Assembly: GCF_003364255.1 (NCBI RefSeq)
Contig: NZ_NXLR01000002.1
Location: forward strand, 124,001 to 188,000
Length of the DNA: 64,000 bases
DNA from: Helicobacter marmotae
GTDB lineage: Bacteria > Campylobacterota > Campylobacteria > Campylobacterales > Helicobacteraceae
Reading direction: 5' to 3'
Positions within the stretch are counted from its first letter, which is position 1; each line of letters starts with the position of its first letter. The notes under the pieces are model-generated. The model saw only the letters and a list, made by a program, of their open reading frames with translations, was not told the DNA's origin and made no database searches. A program made the translations under genes and the position numbers. This document shows, one piece after another, positions 1-8,915 of this stretch.

Positions 1-1
1 G

Positions 2-187
2 CAGTATGTTTCTCAAGAAGCGATTTTTGATACATTATGGGATTATGAGCAAGAGCCAAGTGAGATGAGTTTGCGCGTGTATGTGAAAAATTTGCGCAAA
101 ATTTTGGGCAAGGATAGTATATTAAATCAACGCGGGCATGGCTATTGCTTTAATGATAAAAATTTGATTGATAAAAAGGGAGATTAG
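2..187 (+). CDS. Response regulator, OmpR/PhoB-type DNA-binding C-terminus (partial, CrdR-like)
   Basis: The window opens inside this gene, so only the last 61 codons are visible. They read as the end of a winged-helix effector domain: a segment like IFDTLWDYEQEPS is followed by the recognition-helix region SLRVYVKNLRKILG and the wing RGHGYCF. The stop codon overlaps the upstream part of the histidine kinase reading frame, so the two are a co-transcribed two-component pair. In H. pylori the genes just before dnaB-comEC are, as I recall, crdR and crdS (copper and nitrosative stress), which makes CrdR the best guess. The receiver domain lies outside the window, so phosphoacceptor residues cannot be checked. 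Confidence 0.8.
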   Translation, partial: QYVSQEAIFDTLWDYEQEPSEMSLRVYVKNLRKILGKDSILNQRGHGYCFNDKNLIDKKGD

Positions 188-188
188 T

Positions 189-1457
189 TTGGGAGTGGAG
201 AATTCAAAAAAAGCCATTATTAAAATCTTATGTCTTTATCTGGGGACAACGGGCGTTTTTTTATGCGTTTTTTTTGGATTTTTTTATGCGAAAGAAAAGC
301 GTCATCTCTTTGTGCAACAGGTGAGCAATTTACGGGAGGTAAGCCTTGAGGTGTATGATATTTTACACACGCATAAAGATGATATGCCCCTAGCCTTTAA
401 GCAGATTGAGACAAATATTGCCTATCCTTTAAGGATCTATAACCACAAGGGGAAAGTGATTTATGATACTCTTTATGTTACTCTTAGTGATGATGAATAT
501 AAAGAGGGCATAGCCTATCGCGGAGATAAGGTGATTATAGAGCCATCAATGCATGAGCGATTCCCCAAGTCTCCTCCTTTTAGTAAAAAGCAAGAAGGGC
601 AGCAAATAGATGAGGTAAAGCCCCAAAAAGCCTATAAAAACCCGCGTTATCAAATTTTCATACAAGATAGCACGCTAGATAATCAAATATTATTTTTGCA
701 ATTTAAGCTGATTGTATATTTCCTTCTTTTACTTTTTGTCATTGGTGTGATTGCGTATTTTTTAGTGCGGCTCTCACTTAAACCCATGCAAGAGACTATT
801 AATTCACTCAATGCTTTTATTAAAGATTCCACCCATGAGATTAATACGCCCTTAAGCATTATTCTTATGAGTATAGAGACATTGCGTGAGGATAATCTCA
901 CATTAGCCCAAAAGCAAAAAATAGAGCGCATTAAGCTTGCTTCAAAAAGCTTAAATCACCTCTATAAAGACCTTGTCGCCTATAATTTCCCCCATGCTAT
1001 TAGTGATAAAAAGCAGCATCTTGCCTTACATGAGCTTTTAAGGGAACGTTTGGAATATTTCACCCCATTTTTTGAGCAAAAGTTAATCCAAGTGCAAACT
1101 CATATTGAGCCAAGTATGATCATTGCTAGTGTGGAGAAAATGAGTTGTGTCATTGATAATCTTTTAGGTAATGCGATTAAATACAATAAAAAAGGCGGTA
1201 AGATTGATGTTAAATTAGCACAAGGGTATTTGAGTATCGCTGATAGCGGTTGTGGTATGTCTATAGAAGAGCGTAAAAAAATCTTTGATAGATATGTACG
1301 TTGTAATGACTTTCAAGGCGGCTTTGGCATAGGGCTTACACTTATTAAACGTATATGTGATGAATACCACATTCATATCGAGGTGCAAAGCCAGATAGGG
1401 CAGGGAAGTAGCTTTATACTCTCTTGGAATGCTAAGCCCACCCTAAAGGAAGCATAA
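189..1457 (+). CDS. Sensor histidine kinase (CrdS-like)
   Basis: Inner-membrane sensor kinase of about 422 residues. It has one membrane segment near residues 12-33, a periplasmic sensor region of about 135 residues, a second membrane segment near 173-195, then a HisKA domain with the H-box THEINTPLS and a HATPase_c domain (N-box NLLGNAIKYN, G1 DSGCGMS, G2 GFGIGL). There is no obvious separate HAMP domain. The frame is open from 168, but a purine-rich AGGGAGA at about 177-183 fits the TTG at 189 better (GTG at 195 is the next choice). It directly follows its response regulator. The CrdS assignment is by position before dnaB-comEC as recalled from H. pylori; the sensed signal cannot be read from the sequence. 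Confidence 0.85.
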   Translation: MGVENSKKAIIKILCLYLGTTGVFLCVFFGFFYAKEKRHLFVQQVSNLREVSLEVYDILHTHKDDMPLAFKQIETNIAYPLRIYNHKGKVIYDTLYVTLSDDEYKEGIAYRGDKVIIEPSMHERFPKSPPFSKKQEGQQIDEVKPQKAYKNPRYQIFIQDSTLDNQILFLQFKLIVYFLLLLFVIGVIAYFLVRLSLKPMQETINSLNAFIKDSTHEINTPLSIILMSIETLREDNLTLAQKQKIERIKLASKSLNHLYKDLVAYNFPHAISDKKQHLALHELLRERLEYFTPFFEQKLIQVQTHIEPSMIIASVEKMSCVIDNLLGNAIKYNKKGGKIDVKLAQGYLSIADSGCGMSIEERKKIFDRYVRCNDFQGGFGIGLTLIKRICDEYHIHIEVQSQIGQGSSFILSWNAKPTLKEA

Positions 1458-1499
1458 AGAAAAATAGATACAATTTGGCTTTGACTACAAGGAGTGTGT

Positions 1500-2969
1500 A
1501 TGCAACAAGAGCCTATTATTACTATTGAAAAGATTGTCCTCTCATCTATTTTTTTCTCCCCTGATAAATTTGAAGAAATTGCCGCAGAACTCAAGGCTGA
1601 TGACTTTCTTTTGCCCTCACATCGTGATATTTTTGAAATGTGTGTTTATTTAAGTAAAAATAACTTTCCTATTGATACTGAAATGCTCCTTGCTAAAAAA
1701 CCAGCACATAAAAAAATCACACAAGAAGAGCTTTTGGAGATTCTAGCCATTAATCCTATTGCCAATATTGAGGCATACATTGGAGAGATAAAAGAGGCAA
1801 GCATTAAGCGCGAACTTCATACTTTGGCAAATTTTTTACGCGAGAAGTCGCTTGATAATCACCAAAATGTTGATGAGATTATTGATGATGTAGAACGTAG
1901 GCTAAATGATGTTTCTTTTGGCAAAACAGAAGATAATGTCTATAATGCCCAAGAAGTGGTGAGTGATGTGCTAGATTATCTTAAGGACTTAAAAAATCGT
2001 GGTAATACCACAATAGTTGGGCTTGATACGGGTTTTAGGGAGCTTAATCGCGTAACAACGGGCTTTAACAAGGGAGATTTGATTATTATCGGGGCTCGTC
2101 CTTCTATGGGAAAAACTACTTTTGTGCTAAACCTAGCCCAGCATATACTTGATAGCAATCAAGGCGTGGTGATTTTTAGCCTTGAGATGCCTTATATGCA
2201 ATTAGGTATGAGAATGTTAAGTGCTAAAGCCTCAATTGCCCTGCAGAATCTCCGCACAGCCAATCTTACCAATGATGAATTAAGCACATTAAGTGCTATG
2301 GCGGATAAAATGGCAGCCCAACCGCTACATATTGTTGATGCCTCTTCTTTGAGTATTGCGCAGCTTAAAGGGGGATTGAGACGTTTAAAAAGACAGCACC
2401 CTGAAATTAGCATAGCTATTGTGGATTATTTGCAGCTTATGAATGGAGGAAAGGGCGAGTATAACAAACAAGCAGAGATTAGCGAGATTTCACGAGGGCT
2501 TAAAATGCTAGCAAGGGAGCTTGATATGCCTATTATCGCACTCTCCCAGCTTAATCGCCTTGTGGAGAGTCGCGATGATAAGCGCCCTACACTTTCAGAT
2601 TTGCGAGATTCTGGAGCGATAGAGCAAGATGCTGATGTGATTTTGTTTTTATATCGTGAAGATGTGTATAAAAAACGTGAAGATAAAGAACGTTATGCGA
2701 GATTAAAAAAAGAAGGGAAAGAAAAGGACTTTAAGCCTGAACATCAAGAGCGTGAAATTGAGCCTACAGAGATTATTGTCGCTAAAAATCGTAATGGTGA
2801 AGTAAAAACCATTGATATTCAATTCAATAAACGTTTTATACGTTTTGAGGATAAGCCAAGAGAAATGGAGCATGATATGACTGAGACAAGCATTGATGGG
2901 GAAGTGTTTTTACAACAAATACAGCAAGATAGCCAACAACCACAAATTGATATGCCAAATATTTTTTAA
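1500..2969 (+). CDS. dnaB: Replicative DNA helicase DnaB
   Basis: Hexameric 5'-3' helicase of the replication fork. The N-terminal DnaG-interacting domain (residues about 1-110) precedes a RecA-like core with Walker A GARPSMGKTTF, the Walker B region SIAIVDYLQLM, and the DSGAIEQDADVILFLYRED motif near the C-terminus. About 489 residues, normal for the family. The ATG at 1500 was chosen because AAGGAG at 1489-1494 lies 5 bases upstream; an in-frame GTG at 1494 overlaps that ribosome site. It sits between the sensor kinase and the ComEC gene, probably in one transcript. Confidence 0.97.
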   Translation: MQQEPIITIEKIVLSSIFFSPDKFEEIAAELKADDFLLPSHRDIFEMCVYLSKNNFPIDTEMLLAKKPAHKKITQEELLEILAINPIANIEAYIGEIKEASIKRELHTLANFLREKSLDNHQNVDEIIDDVERRLNDVSFGKTEDNVYNAQEVVSDVLDYLKDLKNRGNTTIVGLDTGFRELNRVTTGFNKGDLIIIGARPSMGKTTFVLNLAQHILDSNQGVVIFSLEMPYMQLGMRMLSAKASIALQNLRTANLTNDELSTLSAMADKMAAQPLHIVDASSLSIAQLKGGLRRLKRQHPEISIAIVDYLQLMNGGKGEYNKQAEISEISRGLKMLARELDMPIIALSQLNRLVESRDDKRPTLSDLRDSGAIEQDADVILFLYREDVYKKREDKERYARLKKEGKEKDFKPEHQEREIEPTEIIVAKNRNGEVKTIDIQFNKRFIRFEDKPREMEHDMTETSIDGEVFLQQIQQDSQQPQIDMPNIF

Positions 2970-2975
2970 TATGCT

Positions 2976-4277
2976 ATGAAAGCCGCTCATTCTCCATTTG
3001 AGGTAGAGCTTTTTAGCACCAGAGGGCAGTGGATTATTTTTATTTGTATTTGTGTGCTTGTTTTAGTATGGAGTTTATTTGAGGAATATAGGCGATATGC
3101 CGCTTATAGCACACCAGAGGGCACACAAGAGATTTATGCGCAAGTCATTGCCCAATATATGAAAGAAAAAAATGGCACATCATATTATGTTTTTAAACTA
3201 AAGGGCGAAAATGGCGAGGTATTTTATAGTACAAGCAAAGAAGATATTAAGGATATTACCTATCGTTTTGTTAGGATTTATGGTAAGAGAGGGGATTGCT
3301 CTTTTGTAGAATATTTGCGGAGTTGCTTTTTTATCACATATTATATGAGTTTGCAGGCAAAGAGAGATTATAGGGATACATTGAGGCGTCATATTGAAGA
3401 CCAACATCATAACCCCCTTATTGCCTCATTGTATAAAACACTTTTTATCGCAGATTTTCTCCCTAAAGTATGGCGTGATTTAAGCAATAAATTAGGCATA
3501 GCGCATTTGATTGCTATTAGCGGATTCCATTTGGGCGTTTTAAGTTTTGTGATAGGCGGGTGTTTGAATCTTATATATAAAATCTTCCATACTTCTTTGA
3601 GTTATCGTAATAAATATTTTGATATAGCATTGTGTGTGCTTATTTGCCTCTTTATCTATCTGCTTATACTTGATTTCTCACCCTCATTTTTGCGTGCCTT
3701 TGTAATGGCAGTCTGTGGGTTTTGTGTCGTATATAGTGGGATTAAGCTTATTAGCTTTAAGCTGCTTTTTGTCGTTGTTTGCTTGTGCTTGGCACTTTTC
3801 CCTCGTTTGATTTTTAGTATTGGGTTTTTTCTCTCTGTTGGCGGTGTGTTTTTTATTTATCTATTTATGTCCCATATACATATCGCTCAAGGCTTTTGGC
3901 ATAAGTTTTTGTATATCCCATTTTTGTTTAATGCCCTTATTTTTATTGATATGCTGCCTTTTGTGCACTGGTTTTTCCCTTATTTTACGCCTTTGTGTGT
4001 GTTATCTGTTCCTTTAAGTTTGCTTTTTGTTGTGTTTTTCCCTTTTATGCTTATCGCCCATATTTGTGGCTTTGGCTTTGTGTGTGATGAGTTTTTGAGC
4101 TGGGCTCTTACACTTAGGCTAGAAGCTATAGAGTTTTATACCCCATGGTGGTTTATGGGTATTTTTACTCTTTGTGCCCTAGCGGGGATATATTCAAAGA
4201 AACTTTATTTTGTACTGCAGGTTTTGGGGGTAGGGTTTTTTGCTTATATGGTGTTTAGGTATTTTAATCTCTCTTAG
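2976..4277 (+). CDS. comEC: ComEC/Rec2-type DNA uptake channel protein
   Basis: Polytopic inner-membrane protein of 433 residues with the ComEC core signature HLIAISGFHLG near residue 175 and many hydrophobic segments from there to the C-terminus. It has one N-terminal membrane segment and a soluble segment of about 100 residues. There is no C-terminal metallo-beta-lactamase-like domain, so it is the short form that I recall for H. pylori ComE3. The family carries single-stranded DNA across the inner membrane during natural transformation. It follows dnaB by 6 bases with no clear ribosome site of its own, which suggests translational coupling. Confidence 0.9.
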   Translation: MKAAHSPFEVELFSTRGQWIIFICICVLVLVWSLFEEYRRYAAYSTPEGTQEIYAQVIAQYMKEKNGTSYYVFKLKGENGEVFYSTSKEDIKDITYRFVRIYGKRGDCSFVEYLRSCFFITYYMSLQAKRDYRDTLRRHIEDQHHNPLIASLYKTLFIADFLPKVWRDLSNKLGIAHLIAISGFHLGVLSFVIGGCLNLIYKIFHTSLSYRNKYFDIALCVLICLFIYLLILDFSPSFLRAFVMAVCGFCVVYSGIKLISFKLLFVVVCLCLALFPRLIFSIGFFLSVGGVFFIYLFMSHIHIAQGFWHKFLYIPFLFNALIFIDMLPFVHWFFPYFTPLCVLSVPLSLLFVVFFPFMLIAHICGFGFVCDEFLSWALTLRLEAIEFYTPWWFMGIFTLCALAGIYSKKLYFVLQVLGVGFFAYMVFRYFNLS

Positions 4278-4699
4278 TCTTTGAAGTTTGTGGTTGGTAT
4301 AGAATCCGCCTTAGAATCGTTAAAAACTGCGACTAGTGATTCGGAGAGAGATGTTTTGCTACGCTGAAGCTGATAGGTTGATATTTTATTACGGGTAGCA
4401 AAGTTTGTCATATTGAGGGAGTGGTAATGACCGAAACATCTCTGCAAGAACCACTAGAGACTCCGCCATTTGTTAGCTTTTGCGGGAGCACGAGGTGGAG
4501 GTGAATAATCTCTCTCAAAACCTAATAGAAAGCCCACAGAGATTCTTCTGGTCGCTTCGCTCTCCGCAAGAGGCGAGAAACCTTGCTATCGCCTAGGCTT
4601 TCATTAATAGAGATTTTTCACCCCCTAGCGGGGGTTCGTGATGCCAAAAAGTCCCAAACGTCGTCTAAGATAAAATCAAATCGCACGAAGTGCCACCTC
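4278..4699. repeat. Gap between comEC and legG filled with dispersed repeats
   Basis: No credible gene. The stretch holds several diverged copies of the dispersed repeat (TTTGTCATATTGAGGGAG, GAAACATCTCTGCAAGAA, AGAGATTCTTCTGGTCGC) and, at its right end, a fragment of a composite hairpin repeat (see 4649-4702). The flanking genes converge here. Confidence 0.8.
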
Positions 4700-4702
4700 T
4701 TA
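4649..4702. repeat. Partial copy C of the composite hairpin repeat
   Basis: The run starting GTCCCAAACGTC and continuing through AAATCGCACGAAGTGCCACC to CTCTTAAAGC matches copy B at 36511-36684 and, reversed, copy A near 14113-14380. This copy lacks the CAGTGAGA/TCTCACTG hairpin. Its CTCTTAAAGC end supplies the stop codon of legG, so the repeat borders, and perhaps reshaped, the 3' end of that gene. Confidence 0.75.
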
Positions 4703-5863
4703 AAGCTGAAAATCTATGTTGTAAAAAGCTTTTTTTAGCAATCCCTCAAGGGGATATTCTCTTAAAATCGCTAATGTTTTATCGCTTGCTCCTCCCTCTC
4801 CATATGGGTTTTTCACATTTTTTAATATCGCCTTAAATTCAGGTGATAGAGCCTTTTTGGCACATTGGAGGATAGAGGAGGCTATAGGCTCGCTTGATAG
4901 GACAGAATCTGCCTTAATGCGCCCCTTTTGTCTATCGCCTATATCGATTGTAGCAATCTTAAAACTTGGAGCTTCTCCTAAGCCGCTTGAGCTATTCCCT
5001 ATCACGCCACTAACGTAATTTAGCGCACTTAAATAGCGCAGTTGCCCCATTGATGTGAAAGCTATGCAATGCTCGTGCGTGCTTACAAATGTATCGATCA
5101 TAGCATTAATAATGCGCCCATTGGTATCGGCATTAGCTTTTGTGAAAATATAGCCTACTTCATAGTTCTCCCTTAATTGCTCTAAGGCTAAAAGAAGTTC
5201 TGCAAATTGTGCTTTTGAGGTGTTTTCTTCTAATGTTACGGGGTGGAAAGTAATAAGAAAGTTATGCTTCATAAAGCGAAATTTGAGGGATTCTTCTAAA
5301 GCGGGTTTGGCAAGCAAGGGGAGAGTTTTAATGCTATCAATACCAAATCCACCTACGCAAAATACCCTATCTGGGCTCTCTCCAAGCTGGATTACCCGCT
5401 TTTTGTAAGCTTCTGTAGCGACAAAATGCAAATGACTCATCTTTGTAATACTATGTCTAATCGCCTCATCAATGAGCCCCTCAGTCGCCTCTCCGCCATG
5501 CAAATGGGCTATGGGGATATTGCATATCATCGCGCTTGCCACGCAGGCAAATATTTCATACCTATCCCCAAGGACAACAATAATATCAGGCTTTAGCTCG
5601 CTATATGCTTCACAAAGTGAGATTTGTGCTAAGCCCATTGCCTTAGAAATGCCAATAGGTGTATCGGAGCTAAGTATAATCTCACATTTTTTGTTAATAG
5701 GGAGGTCAATCTCTTTATATGTTAAGCCAAATTCCGTGCTTAGGTGCATACCCGTAGCGATGAGCTGAAGCTCTAAGTCCTCTGCTTGGTGGATTTTATG
5801 TGCAAGGGGGGAGAGGAGTCCCCATTCTGCGCGTGTGCCAGTAATAATGCAGATTTTACGCAT
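4700..5863 (-). CDS. legG: Hydrolysing UDP-sugar 2-epimerase (LegG/NeuC type)
   Basis: About 387 residues. It releases the UDP of a UDP-N-acetyl-hexosamine and inverts C2 to give a free N-acetylmannosamine-type sugar, the substrate for the neighbouring NeuB-family synthase. Visible family signs are TGTRAEWGLL at the N-terminus, VLGDRYEIFA, HLHGGEATEGLIDEAIRH and the C-terminal GNSSSGLGEAPSF. The ATG at 5863 follows AGGAAAGAT and starts at MRKICIITGTRAEW; the frame runs on upstream to 5890 but those codons belong to a leader shared with legI. LegG rather than NeuC is inferred from the LegC-like aminotransferase and LegI-like synthase in the cluster. Confidence 0.88.
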   Translation of the reverse strand: MRKICIITGTRAEWGLLSPLAHKIHQAEDLELQLIATGMHLSTEFGLTYKEIDLPINKKCEIILSSDTPIGISKAMGLAQISLCEAYSELKPDIIVVLGDRYEIFACVASAMICNIPIAHLHGGEATEGLIDEAIRHSITKMSHLHFVATEAYKKRVIQLGESPDRVFCVGGFGIDSIKTLPLLAKPALEESLKFRFMKHNFLITFHPVTLEENTSKAQFAELLLALEQLRENYEVGYIFTKANADTNGRIINAMIDTFVSTHEHCIAFTSMGQLRYLSALNYVSGVIGNSSSGLGEAPSFKIATIDIGDRQKGRIKADSVLSSEPIASSILQCAKKALSPEFKAILKNVKNPYGEGGASDKTLAILREYPLEGLLKKAFYNIDFQL

Positions 5864-6205
5864 ATCTTTCCTTTGTGAAAAATAAGCCAATTATAACAGA
5901 TATTGCCTTGTGCCTCACTCTTAGTGCAAACTTTTAAGAATCTACACTCCCATTCCATTGCTTATTTTAGAAATCACTAGAGACTCTACCACTTTGTCAT
6001 ATCTTTGGGCTTTATGCCCGAAGAATTTCTTTTAGAATCGCTAGTCGCCCACAGCAATTCTTCGGTCGGGCTTACGCCCTCTCTCAGAATGACAAACTTT
6101 GCTACCGCGTGTGTTACCCAAACCACACAAAGGCAGGAAAGGCTAAAATAGTGCCCCCCGCAGGGCTTTAGGCGCGAAGCGGGATTTACTCCCGCGAGCA
6201 AGACA
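5864..6205. repeat. Gap between the membrane-protein gene and legG, with two repeat families
   Basis: No gene seen. Copies of the dispersed repeat occupy about 5965-6110 (AGAATTTCTTTTAGAATCGC, CAATTCTTCGGTCGGGCT, CTCTCAGAATGACAAACT). From about 6117 a second repeat family begins (AAAGGCAGGAAAGGCTAAAA ... AAGACATCAAATCAATGA), also found at 25611-25717. The stop codon of the upstream gene falls inside it. The last 30 bases before legG form the leader shared with legI. Confidence 0.75.
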
Positions 6206-6217
6206 TCAAATCAATGA
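6117..6217. repeat. Second dispersed repeat family, copy 1
   Basis: Related to 25611-25717: both hold a run like AAAATAGTGCCCCCCGCAGG, a GGCG-containing centre and the end CAAGACATCAAATCAATGA (one base different in the other copy). GCGAAGCGGGATTTACTCCC can fold into a short hairpin. The copy supplies the last codons and the stop of the gene at 6206. Confidence 0.65.
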
Positions 6218-7841
6218 CGCCGGCGAATCGCTATTAGATTCTGGCGGATATACCAAGACTTTATAACGTTTTTTAGCCTTTTGTATGAACGTTTGTGGCT
6301 TAAATAAATGCAAGAGATACATTTTACCAATAGATAAAAATCCTAGCAAGCCATCTTCTTTGAGTGTTGGGGTGATAGAAATATAGCCATAGTGTGAAAT
6401 ATCTCCCTTATATTCCCAGCAGTTATATACAGGAGTTTCGCCACAATATGACACAGCCTCTTCTTCAAGTTGCGCATCAAGGGCGATAAATTTATCACTT
6501 TTATTTGATAGCTTTTTGTATAAGCCATTGAGTTGGTAAAAGCTCTCATCACTTATACCCTGCCCAGCAAAGCCTTGATAAAGAAATGTATCATGGGAGA
6601 GGAAAGTGGGGTTATCCATAAGGGTTTCAAAAACCCCTACCTGCTTCATATATGCGCTAAAAAGCTGCGTTTGAGCGATGATATTTACACTGATAGCACA
6701 GAGGCTAAGCAGGCTTAGAGCGAGTATTTTAGAGATATTGCATTTAAGGAGTATATTTAAACTAAAGACAATAATACACGCTGCCCCAAGTGATTCTAAA
6801 ATCCCATGCCTATCATCGAGGTTAGAGAATTGCACATATTTATATACCGCCACATAGCTAAACATACCAAAAAACATCACCATAAAGCCTATGATTACCC
6901 CCAACACATCGCGCTTTTCTATGAGCTTTTGCTTAAAGCGAATATAGAGCATAATAAGCCCAGCTATAATGAGTAAAAACACCAGTACGCCAAAAAGCAA
7001 GTAACCTATATGGGCTAAATGCAGCACTGAAAAAATAGGCGTTTTAATAAAAGCTTTCAAAAAGCCGCTTAAATGCACAGAGTTATAGCCTTCATAAAGT
7101 CCAAAAGGCTTAAAAAAACTAAGTTTTATCACATAAAAGATGATAGGTAAAAGTATGAAATCTATATGCCTTATAATCCATTTGCAAAAGTCTTTGAGCG
7201 TATTATAGGCTTTCTCCATATAGAGGAGGTAGAAAAGCACCAAGGCATAAAACACAAGTAAAGAATTCATCGTAAAAGCCACAAAAAGCACAGCTAGCGC
7301 ACTTAAGCGGTAAAACCATTGCTTCTTTTGCACATAAAGGCTCACAAGATAGAATCCCACAAAAAAGAGCAAATAGCAGAATGTATAAGGAGAATTAATC
7401 AGCACATTGCGAGAGAGAGTATTAAAAGGGAGGAGTAAAAATAAAAGTGTGATAAAAAATAGCTCTTGCTTTGAGAGTAAGCCTAAAGAGCGGCATATTT
7501 CATACACAAGCATTCCACAAAGGAAGAAACTCACAAATGTAAAAGCCCTAAAAAGTGCTATACCATAAGGTTGTGCGCTAATAAATATCCAATCAAAATA
7601 GCCATACCAAATATTGCCATTTTGGATAAATTGTTCAGCCATTTCTTGCAGGCTAAAGCCCCCCACAGCCCCCCAATCGTCCCAATAATAACCTTCAGTA
7701 TTAAGGAGCATAAGCCCAAAGGCAAGCAAATATGGAATAAAAAGCTTCCACCAATCATTTTTGAGATTCCCACTAAAATTTAGAGGGAAAGCTTTGTTAT
7801 GCCCCCCCCCCCATTGTATTATCTAATTGTTGTAAAGCCAT
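6206..7841 (-). CDS. Polytopic membrane protein of the glycan cluster, phase-variable, out of frame as written
   Basis: Multi-pass inner-membrane protein of about 540 residues when in frame, probably a GT-C-like sugar transferase: the first loop carries the acidic segment GYYWDDWGA and many hydrophobic helices follow. Family not recognised with certainty. The start is ATG 7841, 7 bases after AGGAGG. Ten codons on, the frame enters a tract of 11 G (coding strand). With 11 the frame reads ATG, three GGG, GCA and TAA, so only 14 residues are made. With 10 (or 13) it continues through HNKAFPLNFSG and WWKLFIPYLL into the long frame ending at 6206. The gene lies 9 bases after legI. The C-terminal SPASLI is encoded by a repeat. 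Confidence 0.75.
7802..7812. repeat. C11 tract (G11 on coding strand), phase OFF
   Basis: Slippage tract near the 5' end of the membrane-protein gene. Eleven bases put the gene out of frame; ten restore it. Confidence 0.9.
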
Positions 7842-7850
7842 GTATTCCTC

Positions 7851-8858
7851 CTAGAGTTCTATCATTTCATCAGGGGCGAAATCTCGCACCGCCTTTAAAC
7901 CAATGACCCTATCCCATTCCATGGGGGAAATCCCCCCTGCAGGGCGTTTAGCATAGAGATTCTCCTCATTGAGAATCTCCCCCTTTTTAATGGCACGATT
8001 AGCTACGATCGATTTGCGCGCGATAGGTTTATTTTTTGCTTCAGAGGGGCTTGTTCTTTTGATACCATCCCCTAGTGCTAGCTCTACTTCGCGTATGCCC
8101 TTTACCATTGCTTTAAGCTCTGCTGGCTCAAGGCTTGCTTTATGGTCTGGTCCTGGCATATTTTTATCTAAAGTAAAATGCTTCTCAATAATGCTAGCTC
8201 CCATACCCACAGCTGCAAGAGGGATAGATATGCCCTCTGTGTGGTCAGAATACCCCACAGGCAGCTTAAAGGCATCATGTAATGTTTGCATAGCTTTGAG
8301 ATTCACATCGCAAAATGGCGTGGGATACTCGGTATTACATTGCAAAAGCGTAATATCCTCATATTTGGTGCCACATTCCACTAAGACATTGAGGGCAGAT
8401 TCTATCTCGCCAAGATTTGCCATACCTGTAGAGAGGATAACCCTTTTTTTCAATGCCCCTATAGTGCGCAAATATGGGAGATTTGTAATTTCTCCACTAG
8501 GAATTTTGAAAGTCTCTAAACCAAGGCTATGGAGGAGTTTAGCACTTTGCACATCAAAGGGAGTGGATAAAAACGCAATGCCCCTTTGCTTGCAATGCTT
8601 GATAAGCTCCTGCCATGCGCTATCATCAAGCACAAGCTTTTGTATCATTTCAAGTTGAGATTCATCACTTTTGCCTGTATTTTCTATCTGGTATTCTGCT
8701 TTTTTTGCAAAACGACTAACGACATTTTCTGCCTTAGCAGTTTGGAACTTTACAATATCTGCCCCCGCTTCTGCTGCTACATCAATGAGCTTTTTTGCGA
8801 TATGTATATCGCCATTATGATTAACGCCCGCTTCAGCGATAATAATAACCTTTGCCAT
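7851..8858 (-). CDS. legI: NeuB-family synthase, N,N'-diacetyllegionaminate type (LegI)
   Basis: 335 residues. Condenses phosphoenolpyruvate with an N-acetylmannosamine-type 6-carbon sugar to form a nine-carbon nonulosonic acid. Features: IAEAGVNHNGD at the N-terminus, KFQTAKAENV, the motif IPSGEITNLPYL, GYSDHTEGI, EKHFTLDKNMPGPDH and a C-terminal antifreeze-like SAF domain (RKSIVANRAIKKGE, AKRPAGGI). The wording KIPSGEITNLPYL fits LegI better than bacterial NeuB or PseI as I recall them. The ATG at 8858 follows AGGAGAGAT; the upstream frame is the leader shared with legG. The downstream membrane-protein gene begins 9 bases after the stop. Confidence 0.92.
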   Translation of the reverse strand: MAKVIIIAEAGVNHNGDIHIAKKLIDVAAEAGADIVKFQTAKAENVVSRFAKKAEYQIENTGKSDESQLEMIQKLVLDDSAWQELIKHCKQRGIAFLSTPFDVQSAKLLHSLGLETFKIPSGEITNLPYLRTIGALKKRVILSTGMANLGEIESALNVLVECGTKYEDITLLQCNTEYPTPFCDVNLKAMQTLHDAFKLPVGYSDHTEGISIPLAAVGMGASIIEKHFTLDKNMPGPDHKASLEPAELKAMVKGIREVELALGDGIKRTSPSEAKNKPIARKSIVANRAIKKGEILNEENLYAKRPAGGISPMEWDRVIGLKAVRDFAPDEMIEL

Positions 8859-8885
8859 ATCTCTCCTTTGTGAAAAATAAGCCAA
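8856..8885 (-). promoter_or_regulatory. 30-nt leader with ribosome site shared by legI and legG
   Basis: The sequence upstream of legI (coding strand TTGGCTTATTTTTCACAAAG followed by GAGAGATATG) matches the one upstream of legG at 5861-5890 with a single base different. Both carry the ribosome-binding sequence. The match stops on both sides, so this is a duplicated leader between non-homologous genes. Confidence 0.7.
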
Positions 8886-8915
8886 GATTCTATCCTTTTA
8901 AGCTTAACATTCCCC

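Noticed and set aside
7969-8658. Long plus-strand frame opposite legI
   Set aside because: Antisense shadow of a well-supported gene; no family resemblance.
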